A stretch of DNA of 64,000 nt. It comes from an uncultured Clostridia bacterium. Lineage in GTDB: Bacteria > Bacillota > Clostridia > UMGS1883. A program made the position numbers and the translations under genes. Location of the stretch: NCBI GenBank assembly GCA_934476455.1, contig CAKSNY010000003.1:62001-126000 (forward strand), read 5' to 3'. The notes under the pieces are model-generated. The model saw only the letters and a list, made by a program, of their open reading frames with translations, made no database searches and was not told where the DNA came from. How positions within the stretch are numbered: the stretch's first letter is position 1; each line of letters begins with the position of its first letter. Shown here one piece after another: positions 1-8,556 of this stretch.

Positions 1-2243
1 TCCTCTGCCGAATAAAGCTGCGCGGAAGAAAACGTTACGGCGGCTTCTATCGTGTTTTTACCGTCTGTTAAATAATCCGAAATATCGTATTCATAAGGTG
101 CGGCAAATTTAAGCGGCAGCTTTTTTTTGTTTACAAAAAGCGTAAGCGTGCCGTGTACATTGCAGAAGACAGCAAGCGTTTTCCCCGCGGTTTTTTGCGT
201 AAACTCGGTTTTGTAGCAGGTCTTAACGCAAACCTCTTTATTTTTTACCGGGGAAAAGGCATATTCCCTTTTTACAACAGGGTCAAGCACGTATTTTTTA
301 TATGTCTTTGCAACGCGTATAATGCGGCTTTCACGCCTTTTAAGCTTTATAAGCGGAGATGTAAGCGCGGCGGTATTTCCGCTTTGGGCAAAAAGCTCCT
401 CTGTTTCCGCCGCATTTTTTATTTTCAGCTCGCCCGTAATGTCCGTTTCACCCTCGTTAAACAAAAGGACAAGCCTTTCACCCTCCTTTATAACGGTGCT
501 TATACGAAGATTGTCAAAATGCGGGTAAAAGCTTACGTCTGTTTGTATATAAAGGGGCAGCTTTTCGGGCAGGGCATACGTAAAGCATCCTCCGTCAAAC
601 GCGGTGTATATTTTTACGCCGCACTTTTCATACTCCTTTAAAAGCGCCGCTGTTTTTTCATCAAGCAGTGTTTTGTTTTCAATAATTATGTTTTTATAGC
701 CTTGCTTTGCTATGGTAACCCTTCCGTTTTCGGCGCGGCAAAGAGGAAGAAGCTCTTTTTCGAGATAGTTAAATTCTATCTGATTTGTAAAAAGCACGCT
801 TGCACAAACGCTCGGCATATCGCGCACATCACACAAAATTGCCGTTTCGGCGGCGTTGGTGCTGTCTGTTAAAATGCAGCACATACGCTTTACATAGGCA
901 GATATTTCGCCCCAGCGGCTCCACCAGCTGCTGTTAAAGCCTACATCCGGGGGGCGTTCGTCATATCGGGGCTTTGTTACGGAATAGAAAAACGCATGCG
1001 GATATACAAGGTTTACCCCGCGCGCAAACAGCCAGTCGAAATACCATTTTACGTCTGAAAGCGGCATATCCCAAAGGTTTTCCTTTCTTCCGCAGCAGCC
1101 CAGTGCCTCGTTTCCGTTGCGGCGGATAAGGCGGTGCCGTGCCGCGTCCGACGTGCATTTTCCCATAACACTGTGCTCGCCGCAGACCGCGCTTTTCGAG
1201 TTTGGCTCTATATACCGCCAAACAATGTCCTGGCACGGCGCCTGAAAATACTTCATATGACCTATATCGTAGCTTTTCCCGGGATGCCCCGTAAGGGCTA
1301 TGTTATGCTCTTTGCACCATTTTGATATCGGCGCGAAAAAGCGCTCGCCCATAAGGCGGGCGACGGTATCATCGTATATTTTAAAAACCTCGTTAAAGCG
1401 TGGGTCTGTTTTTAAAAACAAAACGGGAAGAAGCAAAACGTCAAGCTTTTCTGACAAAAAGTTTAAAAAATCATCCGTCCAGGCGACAGAGCCGTGCTTG
1501 CTGCCGCGCGCAATGGGCGAGGGCTCGTCCGTAAAAATTGCCTTTACGGTGTTTCCGAAAAATCTTTTAAGGCGACTGTAGTATTTTTCGTGCGTAAGGC
1601 TGATAAAGGCATACGTGGCGTTTATATCCATCAGGTTTGCGGCTTTAGGGGCGTAGGGCTCGCCGTCATCCTCGCCGAAATGTATTCCGCGGATTGTACT
1701 TTCCGAAAAACGCATAATATAATGTGCAAACTGCCATTTATTAATGTCTTTTTCCAAAAAAGCGCCGCCGGGCGTAATTTTTTTTGCGCATACAAGCCTT
1801 TCGTCCTCAATTTTAACCGCAAGCGATAAAATAAGCTTTTCACCCTCATTTATTTTCGGTGCGGAAACGGTATTTTCTGCGCTTTCAAGCGTTTGAACAA
1901 GGCATTTAACGGCAAAATCGGGGTTTTTCTTTACAACACCGCCGTTTGCCGAGCCGGAGGGGTACATCCCCTCGTCGTACAAAACAACGAACATATCGTT
2001 TTTCTGCGCCGTTTCTGCGGTAAATTCCACAAAATCCAAAAATTCGTCAGACATATAGGAAAGCTCTTTCGGAAGCCCTATTCTGGGGTGTATAACAAAT
2101 GCGTCTATACCGTGCGATTTCATATCAAGCATTTGCGCCCTTATTTTTTCTTTTGTAAGCGTGTCGTTCCAAAACCAAAAGGGTACCGCCGAAAATTCGG
2201 ACGGCGGATTTTTGAAATTTTGTAAAAGCTTTGACAGTGACAT
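1..2243 (-). CDS. GH106-like (alpha-L-rhamnosidase-related) glycoside hydrolase, C-terminus cut by window edge
   Basis: The frame is open from the ATG at 2243 to the left edge, giving at least 747 residues with the end missing. A GGAAGAGG ribosome-binding site precedes the ATG. No signal peptide is seen, so it is probably cytoplasmic. The N-terminus carries FWFWND, then GIDAFVIHPRIGLP and VVLYDEGMYPSG (residues about 15-95), which are barrel motifs of the large glycosidase group related to GH106 rhamnosidases. FTDEPSP lies near residue 237. Near the right end of the visible protein, a stretch including LFVNKKKLPL resembles a GH2-type sugar-binding beta-sandwich. It is divergent from the GH105 gene, which suggests a joint role on rhamnogalacturonan I, with removal of terminal rhamnose. 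The family call rests on motifs, and the exact specificity is inferred. A different glycosidase activity in the same fold group is possible. Confidence 0.72.
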   Translation of the reverse strand, partial: MSLSKLLQNFKNPPSEFSAVPFWFWNDTLTKEKIRAQMLDMKSHGIDAFVIHPRIGLPKELSYMSDEFLDFVEFTAETAQKNDMFVVLYDEGMYPSGSANGGVVKKNPDFAVKCLVQTLESAENTVSAPKINEGEKLILSLAVKIEDERLVCAKKITPGGAFLEKDINKWQFAHYIMRFSESTIRGIHFGEDDGEPYAPKAANLMDINATYAFISLTHEKYYSRLKRFFGNTVKAIFTDEPSPIARGSKHGSVAWTDDFLNFLSEKLDVLLLPVLFLKTDPRFNEVFKIYDDTVARLMGERFFAPISKWCKEHNIALTGHPGKSYDIGHMKYFQAPCQDIVWRYIEPNSKSAVCGEHSVMGKCTSDAARHRLIRRNGNEALGCCGRKENLWDMPLSDVKWYFDWLFARGVNLVYPHAFFYSVTKPRYDERPPDVGFNSSWWSRWGEISAYVKRMCCILTDSTNAAETAILCDVRDMPSVCASVLFTNQIEFNYLEKELLPLCRAENGRVTIAKQGYKNIIIENKTLLDEKTAALLKEYEKCGVKIYTAFDGGCFTYALPEKLPLYIQTDVSFYPHFDNLRISTVIKEGERLVLLFNEGETDITGELKIKNAAETEELFAQSGNTAALTSPLIKLKRRESRIIRVAKTYKKYVLDPVVKREYAFSPVKNKEVCVKTCYKTEFTQKTAGKTLAVFCNVHGTLTLFVNKKKLPLKFAAPYEYDISDYLTDGKNTIEAAVTFSSAQLYSAE

Positions 2244-2282
2244 AGCCCTCTTCCTTTCAAAAAGTCTTTTCTTTTATAAAAA

Positions 2283-2312
2283 AGTATAGCACAAAAAAAA
2301 AGCAGCCGTCAA
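2283..2312 (-). promoter_or_regulatory. Promoter of the GH106-like gene
   Basis: Read on the minus strand, TTGACG (2312-2307) and TATACT (2288-2283) are separated by 18 bases. The -10 box lies about 40 bases before the ATG at 2243. The spacing and near-consensus boxes support a housekeeping-sigma promoter. Confidence 0.6.
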
Positions 2313-2320
2313 CCTTCTAA

Positions 2321-2369
2321 AATCCACTCTTTTTCAAAAATGCCGATTTTTAGGCTGAAAAGGTGGATT
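2321..2369. promoter_or_regulatory. Imperfect inverted repeat in the divergent promoter region, candidate operator
   Basis: The left arm at 2321-2336 (AATCCACTCTTTTTCA) and the right arm at 2356-2369 (TGAAAAGGTGGATT) pair apart from an insertion and one mismatch. The repeat sits between the two divergent promoters, where a regulator could act on both genes. No regulator can be assigned from sequence alone. Confidence 0.4.
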
Positions 2370-2395
2370 GTTGCAGCAAGGTAGAAAAGTGGATA

Positions 2396-2424
2396 TTGAA
2401 AAAAAGCGCAAGAAGCGATAAAAT
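2396..2424 (+). promoter_or_regulatory. Promoter of the locus A enzyme operon
   Basis: TTGAAA (2396-2401), a 17-base spacer and TAAAAT (2419-2424) end 29 bases before the ATG at 2454. The downstream genes are spaced by 0-37 bases up to 16799, so this promoter probably drives six genes. Confidence 0.6.
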
Positions 2425-2453
2425 TTTTACAGACACAGGTAAAGGGTGATGGT

Positions 2454-4541
2454 ATGTATTTTGAAAAAGAGAGGGCGCTGTCAAAAGAAGTAAGCAGCAC
2501 AAAACGGCAGATTGATATAATTGCAAAAAAATTTATAAAAGAAAACCCGCCGTGCGAATATACTCTTTTGCCGCAAAATGAAAAAAGCTTTTCCGTTCAA
2601 AAAAACGGGCGCTATGAGATTGACTTTAACAAAATTTATAAGAACGCGCAAACGGGTGACTGTGCCTATGCCGCGTGTGAAATTTACGCGGAGAAAGAAA
2701 AAAGCATTATTTTCTTTTGCGATTTCTCGCGTGACGCAGTTCTTTACGTAAACGGCGCGCAGGCAGGAAAAACCTCCCTTGAAGACGAAGCCCTTACAAG
2801 AATAAAAAAGGTGTATGTAACACTGAAAAAAGGAAAAAACACCGTGCTTATACGCTGCATAAAAAATGCACAGGGTTTTGGCTTTTCATTCGGCAATATA
2901 AGCCACAGAAGCGAACCGTATATGTTTACGTCAAAAGCGGAAAACGAAAAGGGCGTTTTGGGTATAAGCTGCAGCCGTCTTTACAAAACGGATATTATAA
3001 AAGACTTTCCCTCGCCGTCTTTGGCGATTGAAAAAATAAAATGGATTTCAAGCGGTGAAACGAGCGATTATTCATCTGTTTTCGAGGACGTGAAAAAAGG
3101 CTATACCTACGCTGTAACATTTTTAAAATGCGAAAGCGGAAAAAACGCAGTGCTTAGTATTAAAACAAACCTTTCATACACTGTATTTGCCGGCGGGAAG
3201 CAAATCTTTTGCGGCGAAAATGACACCGAAATTGAATTTTTGTGCGAAGAAGGCAAAAATTACCTTGTAATATGCCTTTGCCACAAAAAGGGCGGCTATT
3301 TAAAGGTAAGCGCACACGGGGCAGAGCTTTCCCCGCCGTTTGACGCGCAAAACGGCGAGCAATTTATCTATGCCGGTCCGTTTGAAAAAAAGGACGGAAA
3401 AATCCCCGTGCGTTTTGAAAAAACGCGCGTGTTTGAAAACGGCACCTACTGGCGCACAAAAAAGACACAGGCGCTGCGCCTTACGGAGGGCGCGGGGCTT
3501 TTCGGCAGATGGACGTATCCTTTGGGTATTTTAATATACGGTATGCTGGCGGCTTCGCAAAAGGCGGGCGCGCAGTATGCAAGGGACTACGTAAAGGATT
3601 ATACAAAGAAAATTGCCGAAGCTTACGATTACTGTGTATACGACACAAAAAAATACAATCTTTCATATATAATACGCCAGCAATGCACACTTATGGTGCT
3701 TGACGATTTCGGAAGCTTTTGCGGTGCGCTTACAAAATGTGCAGACGTTTTTAAAAATAAGGACACAGAAAAAATAATTGACCGCGGCGCAAGCTTTATA
3801 AAAAACGATATTACGCGGCTTAAGAACGGGGAAATATACCGCCGCCTGCCCAAAAACAAATACAAAAATATTGAACTGGGCTATAAAACAATATGGGCGG
3901 ACGACCTTTTTATGGGCTGCGTGTTTATGTGCAAATACTATGCCCACACAAAAGACAGTTTTTTTCTTGAAGACGCAGCGCTTCAGTTTGAAAAATATTT
4001 TGAATATCTTTACAACAGGGAAAAACGCCTAATGAGCCACGTTTACTGCATAAACAAAAGAAAAGCTACGGGCGTGTGCTGGGGCAGGGGCAACGGCTGG
4101 GTGCTTTTATCTTTGACAGAGCTTTTAAAGGTGCTTGAAAAAACACACCCGAAATACGAAAAAATACTTTCAATATTTAAAACGCTTGCAGGTGGAATTT
4201 TAAGCTATCAGGACGAAAACGGAATGTTCCATCAGGTTACAAACGACCCTTTTTCATATGCGGAAACGTCGTCAACGGCAATGTTTGCATTAAGCTTTCT
4301 GCGCGGATATAAAAACGGATGGCTTACAAAGGAATATAAAACCGCAGCGGAAAAAGCGTGGCGTGCGCTTACCGATTGTTGTATTGACAAAGACGGTAAC
4401 CTTTACGGCGTGTGCAGGGGCTCGGGCTTTTCTTTCAGGGAGGAATACTACCGTGACGAGCTTTCCTGGGTATTAAACGACACGCACGGGATAGGCATTG
4501 TATTGCTGCTTGCATCCGAAATAGCGGAAACGGAAAAATAA
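2454..4541 (+). CDS. GH105 unsaturated rhamnogalacturonyl hydrolase with N-terminal accessory region
   Basis: A 695-residue protein. The last 350 residues or so form the GH105/GH88 alpha/alpha-barrel. TIWADDLFMGC (D483/D484, the catalytic-Asp region of YteR-type enzymes), WGRGNGW, TSSTAMFA and SWVLNDTHGIG are all visible. The family hydrates and removes the 4,5-unsaturated galacturonate left at the non-reducing end by pectate or rhamnogalacturonan lyases. The first 330 residues look like beta-sandwich material (FCDFSRDAVLYVNGAQAGK is typical of sugar-binding sandwiches), so the protein is about twice the usual GH105 length. No signal peptide is seen, so it probably acts on imported oligosaccharides in the cytoplasm. 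AAGGGTG precedes the ATG. It is the first gene of the operon, and the next gene starts 22 bases downstream. Confidence 0.88.
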   Translation: MYFEKERALSKEVSSTKRQIDIIAKKFIKENPPCEYTLLPQNEKSFSVQKNGRYEIDFNKIYKNAQTGDCAYAACEIYAEKEKSIIFFCDFSRDAVLYVNGAQAGKTSLEDEALTRIKKVYVTLKKGKNTVLIRCIKNAQGFGFSFGNISHRSEPYMFTSKAENEKGVLGISCSRLYKTDIIKDFPSPSLAIEKIKWISSGETSDYSSVFEDVKKGYTYAVTFLKCESGKNAVLSIKTNLSYTVFAGGKQIFCGENDTEIEFLCEEGKNYLVICLCHKKGGYLKVSAHGAELSPPFDAQNGEQFIYAGPFEKKDGKIPVRFEKTRVFENGTYWRTKKTQALRLTEGAGLFGRWTYPLGILIYGMLAASQKAGAQYARDYVKDYTKKIAEAYDYCVYDTKKYNLSYIIRQQCTLMVLDDFGSFCGALTKCADVFKNKDTEKIIDRGASFIKNDITRLKNGEIYRRLPKNKYKNIELGYKTIWADDLFMGCVFMCKYYAHTKDSFFLEDAALQFEKYFEYLYNREKRLMSHVYCINKRKATGVCWGRGNGWVLLSLTELLKVLEKTHPKYEKILSIFKTLAGGILSYQDENGMFHQVTNDPFSYAETSSTAMFALSFLRGYKNGWLTKEYKTAAEKAWRALTDCCIDKDGNLYGVCRGSGFSFREEYYRDELSWVLNDTHGIGIVLLLASEIAETEK

Positions 4542-4563
4542 ATATTATGCAGGGGGGAAGAAA

Positions 4564-6831
4564 ATGAAAAAATATATTTGTGCATTTTTGTTTGCGGCGT
4601 TTTTTGTGCTTTTGCGCACAAGTGCATATGCGCAGGATTTTTACGTAGACGCTGCACAAGGAAGCGACAGCGCACAGGGCAGCGCCCTGCAGCCCTTTAA
4701 AACCATACAAAAGGCGGCAGATACGGTAAAAGGCGGCGACACCGTTATTGTGCGCGAGGGCGTTTATTACGAAAACGTGAAAATTACAGCCTCGGGAACG
4801 GAGGAAAAGCCCATTGTTTTCCGCGCCGAAAACGGTGAAAAGGGAAAAACCGTAATAACGGGGGCAGACAAAAGAATACGCGAAAACAAAAATAACGTGT
4901 GGGAGCTTTTCGACAAGGAAAAAAACATTTACAGAACAAAGCTTGAAAGAGAAAATATGCTTATGCGCGTTTTGTACAACGATATGGATTTGTATATGTA
5001 CCCCACGTACGAGGGGCTTGAAACATATACGACGATTGCCCAGAAAGACGCAAACTATATGGCGGGTCTTAAAAACGGATATTATATGGACTGCGAAAAC
5101 GGGTACCTTTACGTAAGGCTTCGCAAGGACGAAAAATACGGCTCTGTAAACCCGAACAAAAACCGTATGGCGGTATCGCCCGAAAGGTGCAGCGTATACA
5201 CCGATAAAGACAAAACGCAAAAAGAGGTTTTGGCGGTTACCGGCATAGACGAAAAAAGCAGCCTTATAAGCGTAGAAACCGAAAACGCCGCAAACGTTGT
5301 ACTTTACGGGTTTACGCTTGAAACACCGGGCTTTGCGGGCGTGTATGTGCGCGCAAGCAATGTAACCGTAAGCAACTGCTTTTTCATAGGCTGTGCCTGC
5401 GGCGTAAAGGGCGGCAGCAAATATCTTTACGATATGTACAGCTCGGACGATGTAACCGTGGAATACTGCGACTACACTCAGGCGCCGACCTTTGACGACA
5501 TATTTGAGATGATGAAAGAAAACTATAAAAACCCCGATGTGCGCCGCCGCAGCAACTATTGGTTTTTAAAGAAGCAAACAAGCAGCGCCGCGGGCAATTT
5601 AACGGCGGGCGTTTCGTACGAGTCGGGCGGATTTGTAGGCAGTATGGGAAAGCGCTGGATTTTAAGAAACAATTACATACACAACTGCTTCGACGGTATG
5701 AGCTGGTACGCAAACTGGCTGTATAACGACCCAACCCCCGATGAATTTGAAAACCCGAATAAGTGGTCGTCCGATTACGAAATGTACGAAAACAGGTTTG
5801 AAAACTGTATAGATAACTTTCTGGAAACGGAATTTAACCTTGACGGGGCAGATATTCACCATAACGAATTTATAAATTCGCCGGACGGGTTCTCGCTTCA
5901 GACAGGGCGCGGAAAGCCGTTTCCGACAAATATCAGATTTCACCATAACATAATGTACAACGATTACGATTTTGCCAAGGCGTGGTACACATACGCGTCA
6001 AACGAAAATTTAAAGTCGGGCAAAATGGCAAACTTCTTTAAACTGGGTATTCCCACAAGCGACTTTAAAAACCCTGCCGCACATATGAAAAATGAGCCGT
6101 GGGATTATGAAAAGGATATGCCGAAAAACAATGTGCGCTTGTCGGACGGCGGGCTTTGTATTTACAACAACACAATATACGGTCCGTATTCGTATTTGTT
6201 TAACTGCATAGGGTTTTTCGCGCTCAGTCAGCCAAGCGAAACGGATAACCACAATGTTTCGCTTAAAAACAACATTATAGTATCTATGACAAAGTTTGAG
6301 GGCAACACCCGCAGCTGGCTTAATATCGGCGACGCTGCCGAATCTTTGGGCGGGTTTATGTACAGCAATAATGTATTTTTACCCTACAGCGATGATAAAT
6401 CACCGCAAAACAGCTATATGTTCGGAAAATATAACGAAAACGACCCGCTTGTAAAGAACGGAAGGCTTGTAAAAACCACCTCCGAACTGGGGCTTGCAGA
6501 CCCCGAAAATGAGGATTTTACCTTAACAGAGCAAAGCGCGGCGCGCGGCGCGGGCGTACAAATACCGTTTGAAAGCGCCTCTACGCTTGACGCGGGCGCC
6601 GTACCCTACGGCGAAAAATGGCACATAAACTATGCGCCGCACAGCTACGGCGATGTAAACTGTGACGGGAATATCGACGTTTCCGACGCGGCGCAAATAC
6701 AAAGCCTTAACAAAAAAACACGCGGAGATAAGCTCTTTAGCAGCCGCGCCGATATGAATTTTGACGGCGTAATCGATGAAAAGGATGCACAAATTCTTGC
6801 AAAAATCATTTTAGGGGGCGGTACGAAATGA
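4564..6831 (+). CDS. Secreted right-handed parallel beta-helix protein with C-terminal type I dockerin
   Basis: A 755-residue protein with a signal peptide (MKKYICAFLF...SAYA). DFYVDAAQGSDSAQGS followed by PFKTIQKAADTVKGGDTVIVREGVY is the opening of DUF1565/pectate-lyase-like beta-helix proteins, and repeated V-x-N/NN turns (such as YIHNCFDG and IHHNEF) continue to about residue 640. Residues 695-752 are a dockerin with two calcium loops, DVNCDGNIDVSD and DMNFDGVIDEKD. Dockerins bind cohesins, which would place this protein in a cellulosome-like complex. The fold fits a polysaccharide lyase or glycosidase acting on pectin, but no catalytic residues can be assigned here. GGGGGAAG precedes the ATG, and the stop overlaps the next start as ATGA. 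Confidence 0.82.
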   Translation: MKKYICAFLFAAFFVLLRTSAYAQDFYVDAAQGSDSAQGSALQPFKTIQKAADTVKGGDTVIVREGVYYENVKITASGTEEKPIVFRAENGEKGKTVITGADKRIRENKNNVWELFDKEKNIYRTKLERENMLMRVLYNDMDLYMYPTYEGLETYTTIAQKDANYMAGLKNGYYMDCENGYLYVRLRKDEKYGSVNPNKNRMAVSPERCSVYTDKDKTQKEVLAVTGIDEKSSLISVETENAANVVLYGFTLETPGFAGVYVRASNVTVSNCFFIGCACGVKGGSKYLYDMYSSDDVTVEYCDYTQAPTFDDIFEMMKENYKNPDVRRRSNYWFLKKQTSSAAGNLTAGVSYESGGFVGSMGKRWILRNNYIHNCFDGMSWYANWLYNDPTPDEFENPNKWSSDYEMYENRFENCIDNFLETEFNLDGADIHHNEFINSPDGFSLQTGRGKPFPTNIRFHHNIMYNDYDFAKAWYTYASNENLKSGKMANFFKLGIPTSDFKNPAAHMKNEPWDYEKDMPKNNVRLSDGGLCIYNNTIYGPYSYLFNCIGFFALSQPSETDNHNVSLKNNIIVSMTKFEGNTRSWLNIGDAAESLGGFMYSNNVFLPYSDDKSPQNSYMFGKYNENDPLVKNGRLVKTTSELGLADPENEDFTLTEQSAARGAGVQIPFESASTLDAGAVPYGEKWHINYAPHSYGDVNCDGNIDVSDAAQIQSLNKKTRGDKLFSSRADMNFDGVIDEKDAQILAKIILGGGTK

Positions 6832-8543
6832 AAAAACACACTTTTTTAAAAGCCTCGGTAAGCGCCGTCCTGTGCCTGTGCATGGCTTTGGGGGTAAGCG
6901 CGGTGTCGTATGCTGCGGCAACGGAGCAGACAAATTTTTACGCGGCGCAGCGCGCCCATACCGACCCCGACAACGTTTTTACCGTTAAGGACGGCGGCGA
7001 CAGGTTCATACTTTTAGACACCCTTTCGGACGGGTATTTGTGCCTTGCGTATTCTTACTACGGCAGGCACGTGTTCGACCCCGATTCAACCACAAAGTTT
7101 GACATTGAGGACGAAAACAACCTCGCATACTTTTTAAATAACGAATTTTTAAAAAGCGGCAATTCGTCGGACAATAAAACCTACAAGCTGCCGCAAAGCA
7201 TTATAAACAATTTGGTTGAACACAAATGGATTACGGAGGGCGGTCCCGTCTTTACGGATTATACAAGCGATTACGAAACCGTATGCCGTGTGGCAGTGCC
7301 GTCACGCAGCGAAATCGTAAAATATTATCACATATTCGGCTATCTGGACGATTTATCGCAAACAAGCTTTATTACGCGTTCCTCCTATGGGCGCGCCACG
7401 CAAAAGGGCGTAATGCTTTCTTATATTACGCAGCACATTACAAAGGCGGGTATGATACGTACTTCCACCGCGTCAAAGGCATACGCGCTGCGTCCGATAT
7501 TTGTACTTGATAAAGACTTTTTCAAAAAAGAAAGAATAAATATTTCGCTTACGGGTGGCAACATAATAAAGCTTATAAAAACAAGGCATACAAAAAACGA
7601 GCTTTCCGGGGTATACACCCGCGGCGAAATAAATAAGCTGTTCGAGCCGCTTGCCCCGCAGGCACGCTCGGTACGTGCTACGGGCGAACCCTGCGAAGGG
7701 CAGACGCTGCACGTGCAATACGAATATTACGCCCCCGACGGGCAAACGGAAAACGGAACAAAAATTTTATGGGTGCGCTATCTTAAAAACGAAAGCGGCG
7801 CGCACGGCAGTGTGATAACCGGTGCAAACGAAAAGAGCTACACCCTTACAAAAAATGATGTGGGCTTTTATATATCCGCACGCGTAATTCCGATGTGCAA
7901 AAACAAAGCCGGCAGAGCGACCGAGGCGGAATTTTACCGCAACAATATGCTTAAAATACTGCCGTTTGAAACGCCGAAGATTGAAAACATACGCATAAGC
8001 GGAAACGTAAGAGCGGGCGCGGCGGTGTATGCCGACTACAAATATACCGACAAAAATTCCATTGAGGAAAGCGGCAGCGAATACACATGGCAGTATTCAA
8101 AGGACGCTATAGCCTTTTCCGACATAGAAAAAACAATCTCGCGCAGCTTTATAATTCCCAAAGAGTATGAAAGCGGATTTTTGCGCTTTAAGGTAAAATT
8201 TTCCTTCGGGGAGGAATATGTAAGCCCTGCCCTGCCCATTAAAAACGGCGAAGAGGAAAAGGCGAAAAGCTTTTCTACGGAAAACGGCGAAAGCGTAAGC
8301 GTATTTTTAAAGGAAAATGAAGATTATACCTTAAACGAGCTTTTAAAAAGATACGCCGTAAGCTTTACAGTGTCGGGGCAGTGCCTTGTAAAATGCGAGG
8401 GCGCGGCGGTTTACACAAATAATATCGCAGGAAAAACAGAGGCGCTTGTTATAAAAAGCGACATAAACGCACCTGTTGTAATAACCCCCAAAACAGGCGG
8501 AGAAACGGTTATAGAAAATATTTCCTATGCCGATATGAATTAA
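6828..8543 (+). CDS. Secreted protein with DUF6273-like module and Ig-like domains
   Basis: A 571-residue protein with a clear signal peptide ending near residue 30. Residues about 45-235 carry a pattern distantly like DUF6273: DRFILLDT, NLAYFLNNEFL, SRSEIVKYY and ALRPIFVLDKDFF. The same series occurs in the next protein at residues 557-735, followed in both by a short helical piece and an Ig-like domain (here ARSVRATGEPCEGQTLHVQYEY). A second Ig-like unit starts near residue 385. There is no SLH anchor and no recognisable catalytic centre. Because it is translationally coupled to the dockerin gene and 13 bases ahead of an SLH protein, a role in surface binding or assembly is plausible, but the function is unknown. 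Confidence 0.7.
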   Translation: MKKHTFLKASVSAVLCLCMALGVSAVSYAAATEQTNFYAAQRAHTDPDNVFTVKDGGDRFILLDTLSDGYLCLAYSYYGRHVFDPDSTTKFDIEDENNLAYFLNNEFLKSGNSSDNKTYKLPQSIINNLVEHKWITEGGPVFTDYTSDYETVCRVAVPSRSEIVKYYHIFGYLDDLSQTSFITRSSYGRATQKGVMLSYITQHITKAGMIRTSTASKAYALRPIFVLDKDFFKKERINISLTGGNIIKLIKTRHTKNELSGVYTRGEINKLFEPLAPQARSVRATGEPCEGQTLHVQYEYYAPDGQTENGTKILWVRYLKNESGAHGSVITGANEKSYTLTKNDVGFYISARVIPMCKNKAGRATEAEFYRNNMLKILPFETPKIENIRISGNVRAGAAVYADYKYTDKNSIEESGSEYTWQYSKDAIAFSDIEKTISRSFIIPKEYESGFLRFKVKFSFGEEYVSPALPIKNGEEEKAKSFSTENGESVSVFLKENEDYTLNELLKRYAVSFTVSGQCLVKCEGAAVYTNNIAGKTEALVIKSDINAPVVITPKTGGETVIENISYADMN

Positions 8544-8556
8544 GGAGGCGAATTTA

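Noticed and set aside
4435..5220. A 261-codon open frame on the minus strand
   Set aside because: It lies opposite the GH105 end and the beta-helix gene, has no family motif or ribosome-binding site, and follows from the codon use of the real genes.
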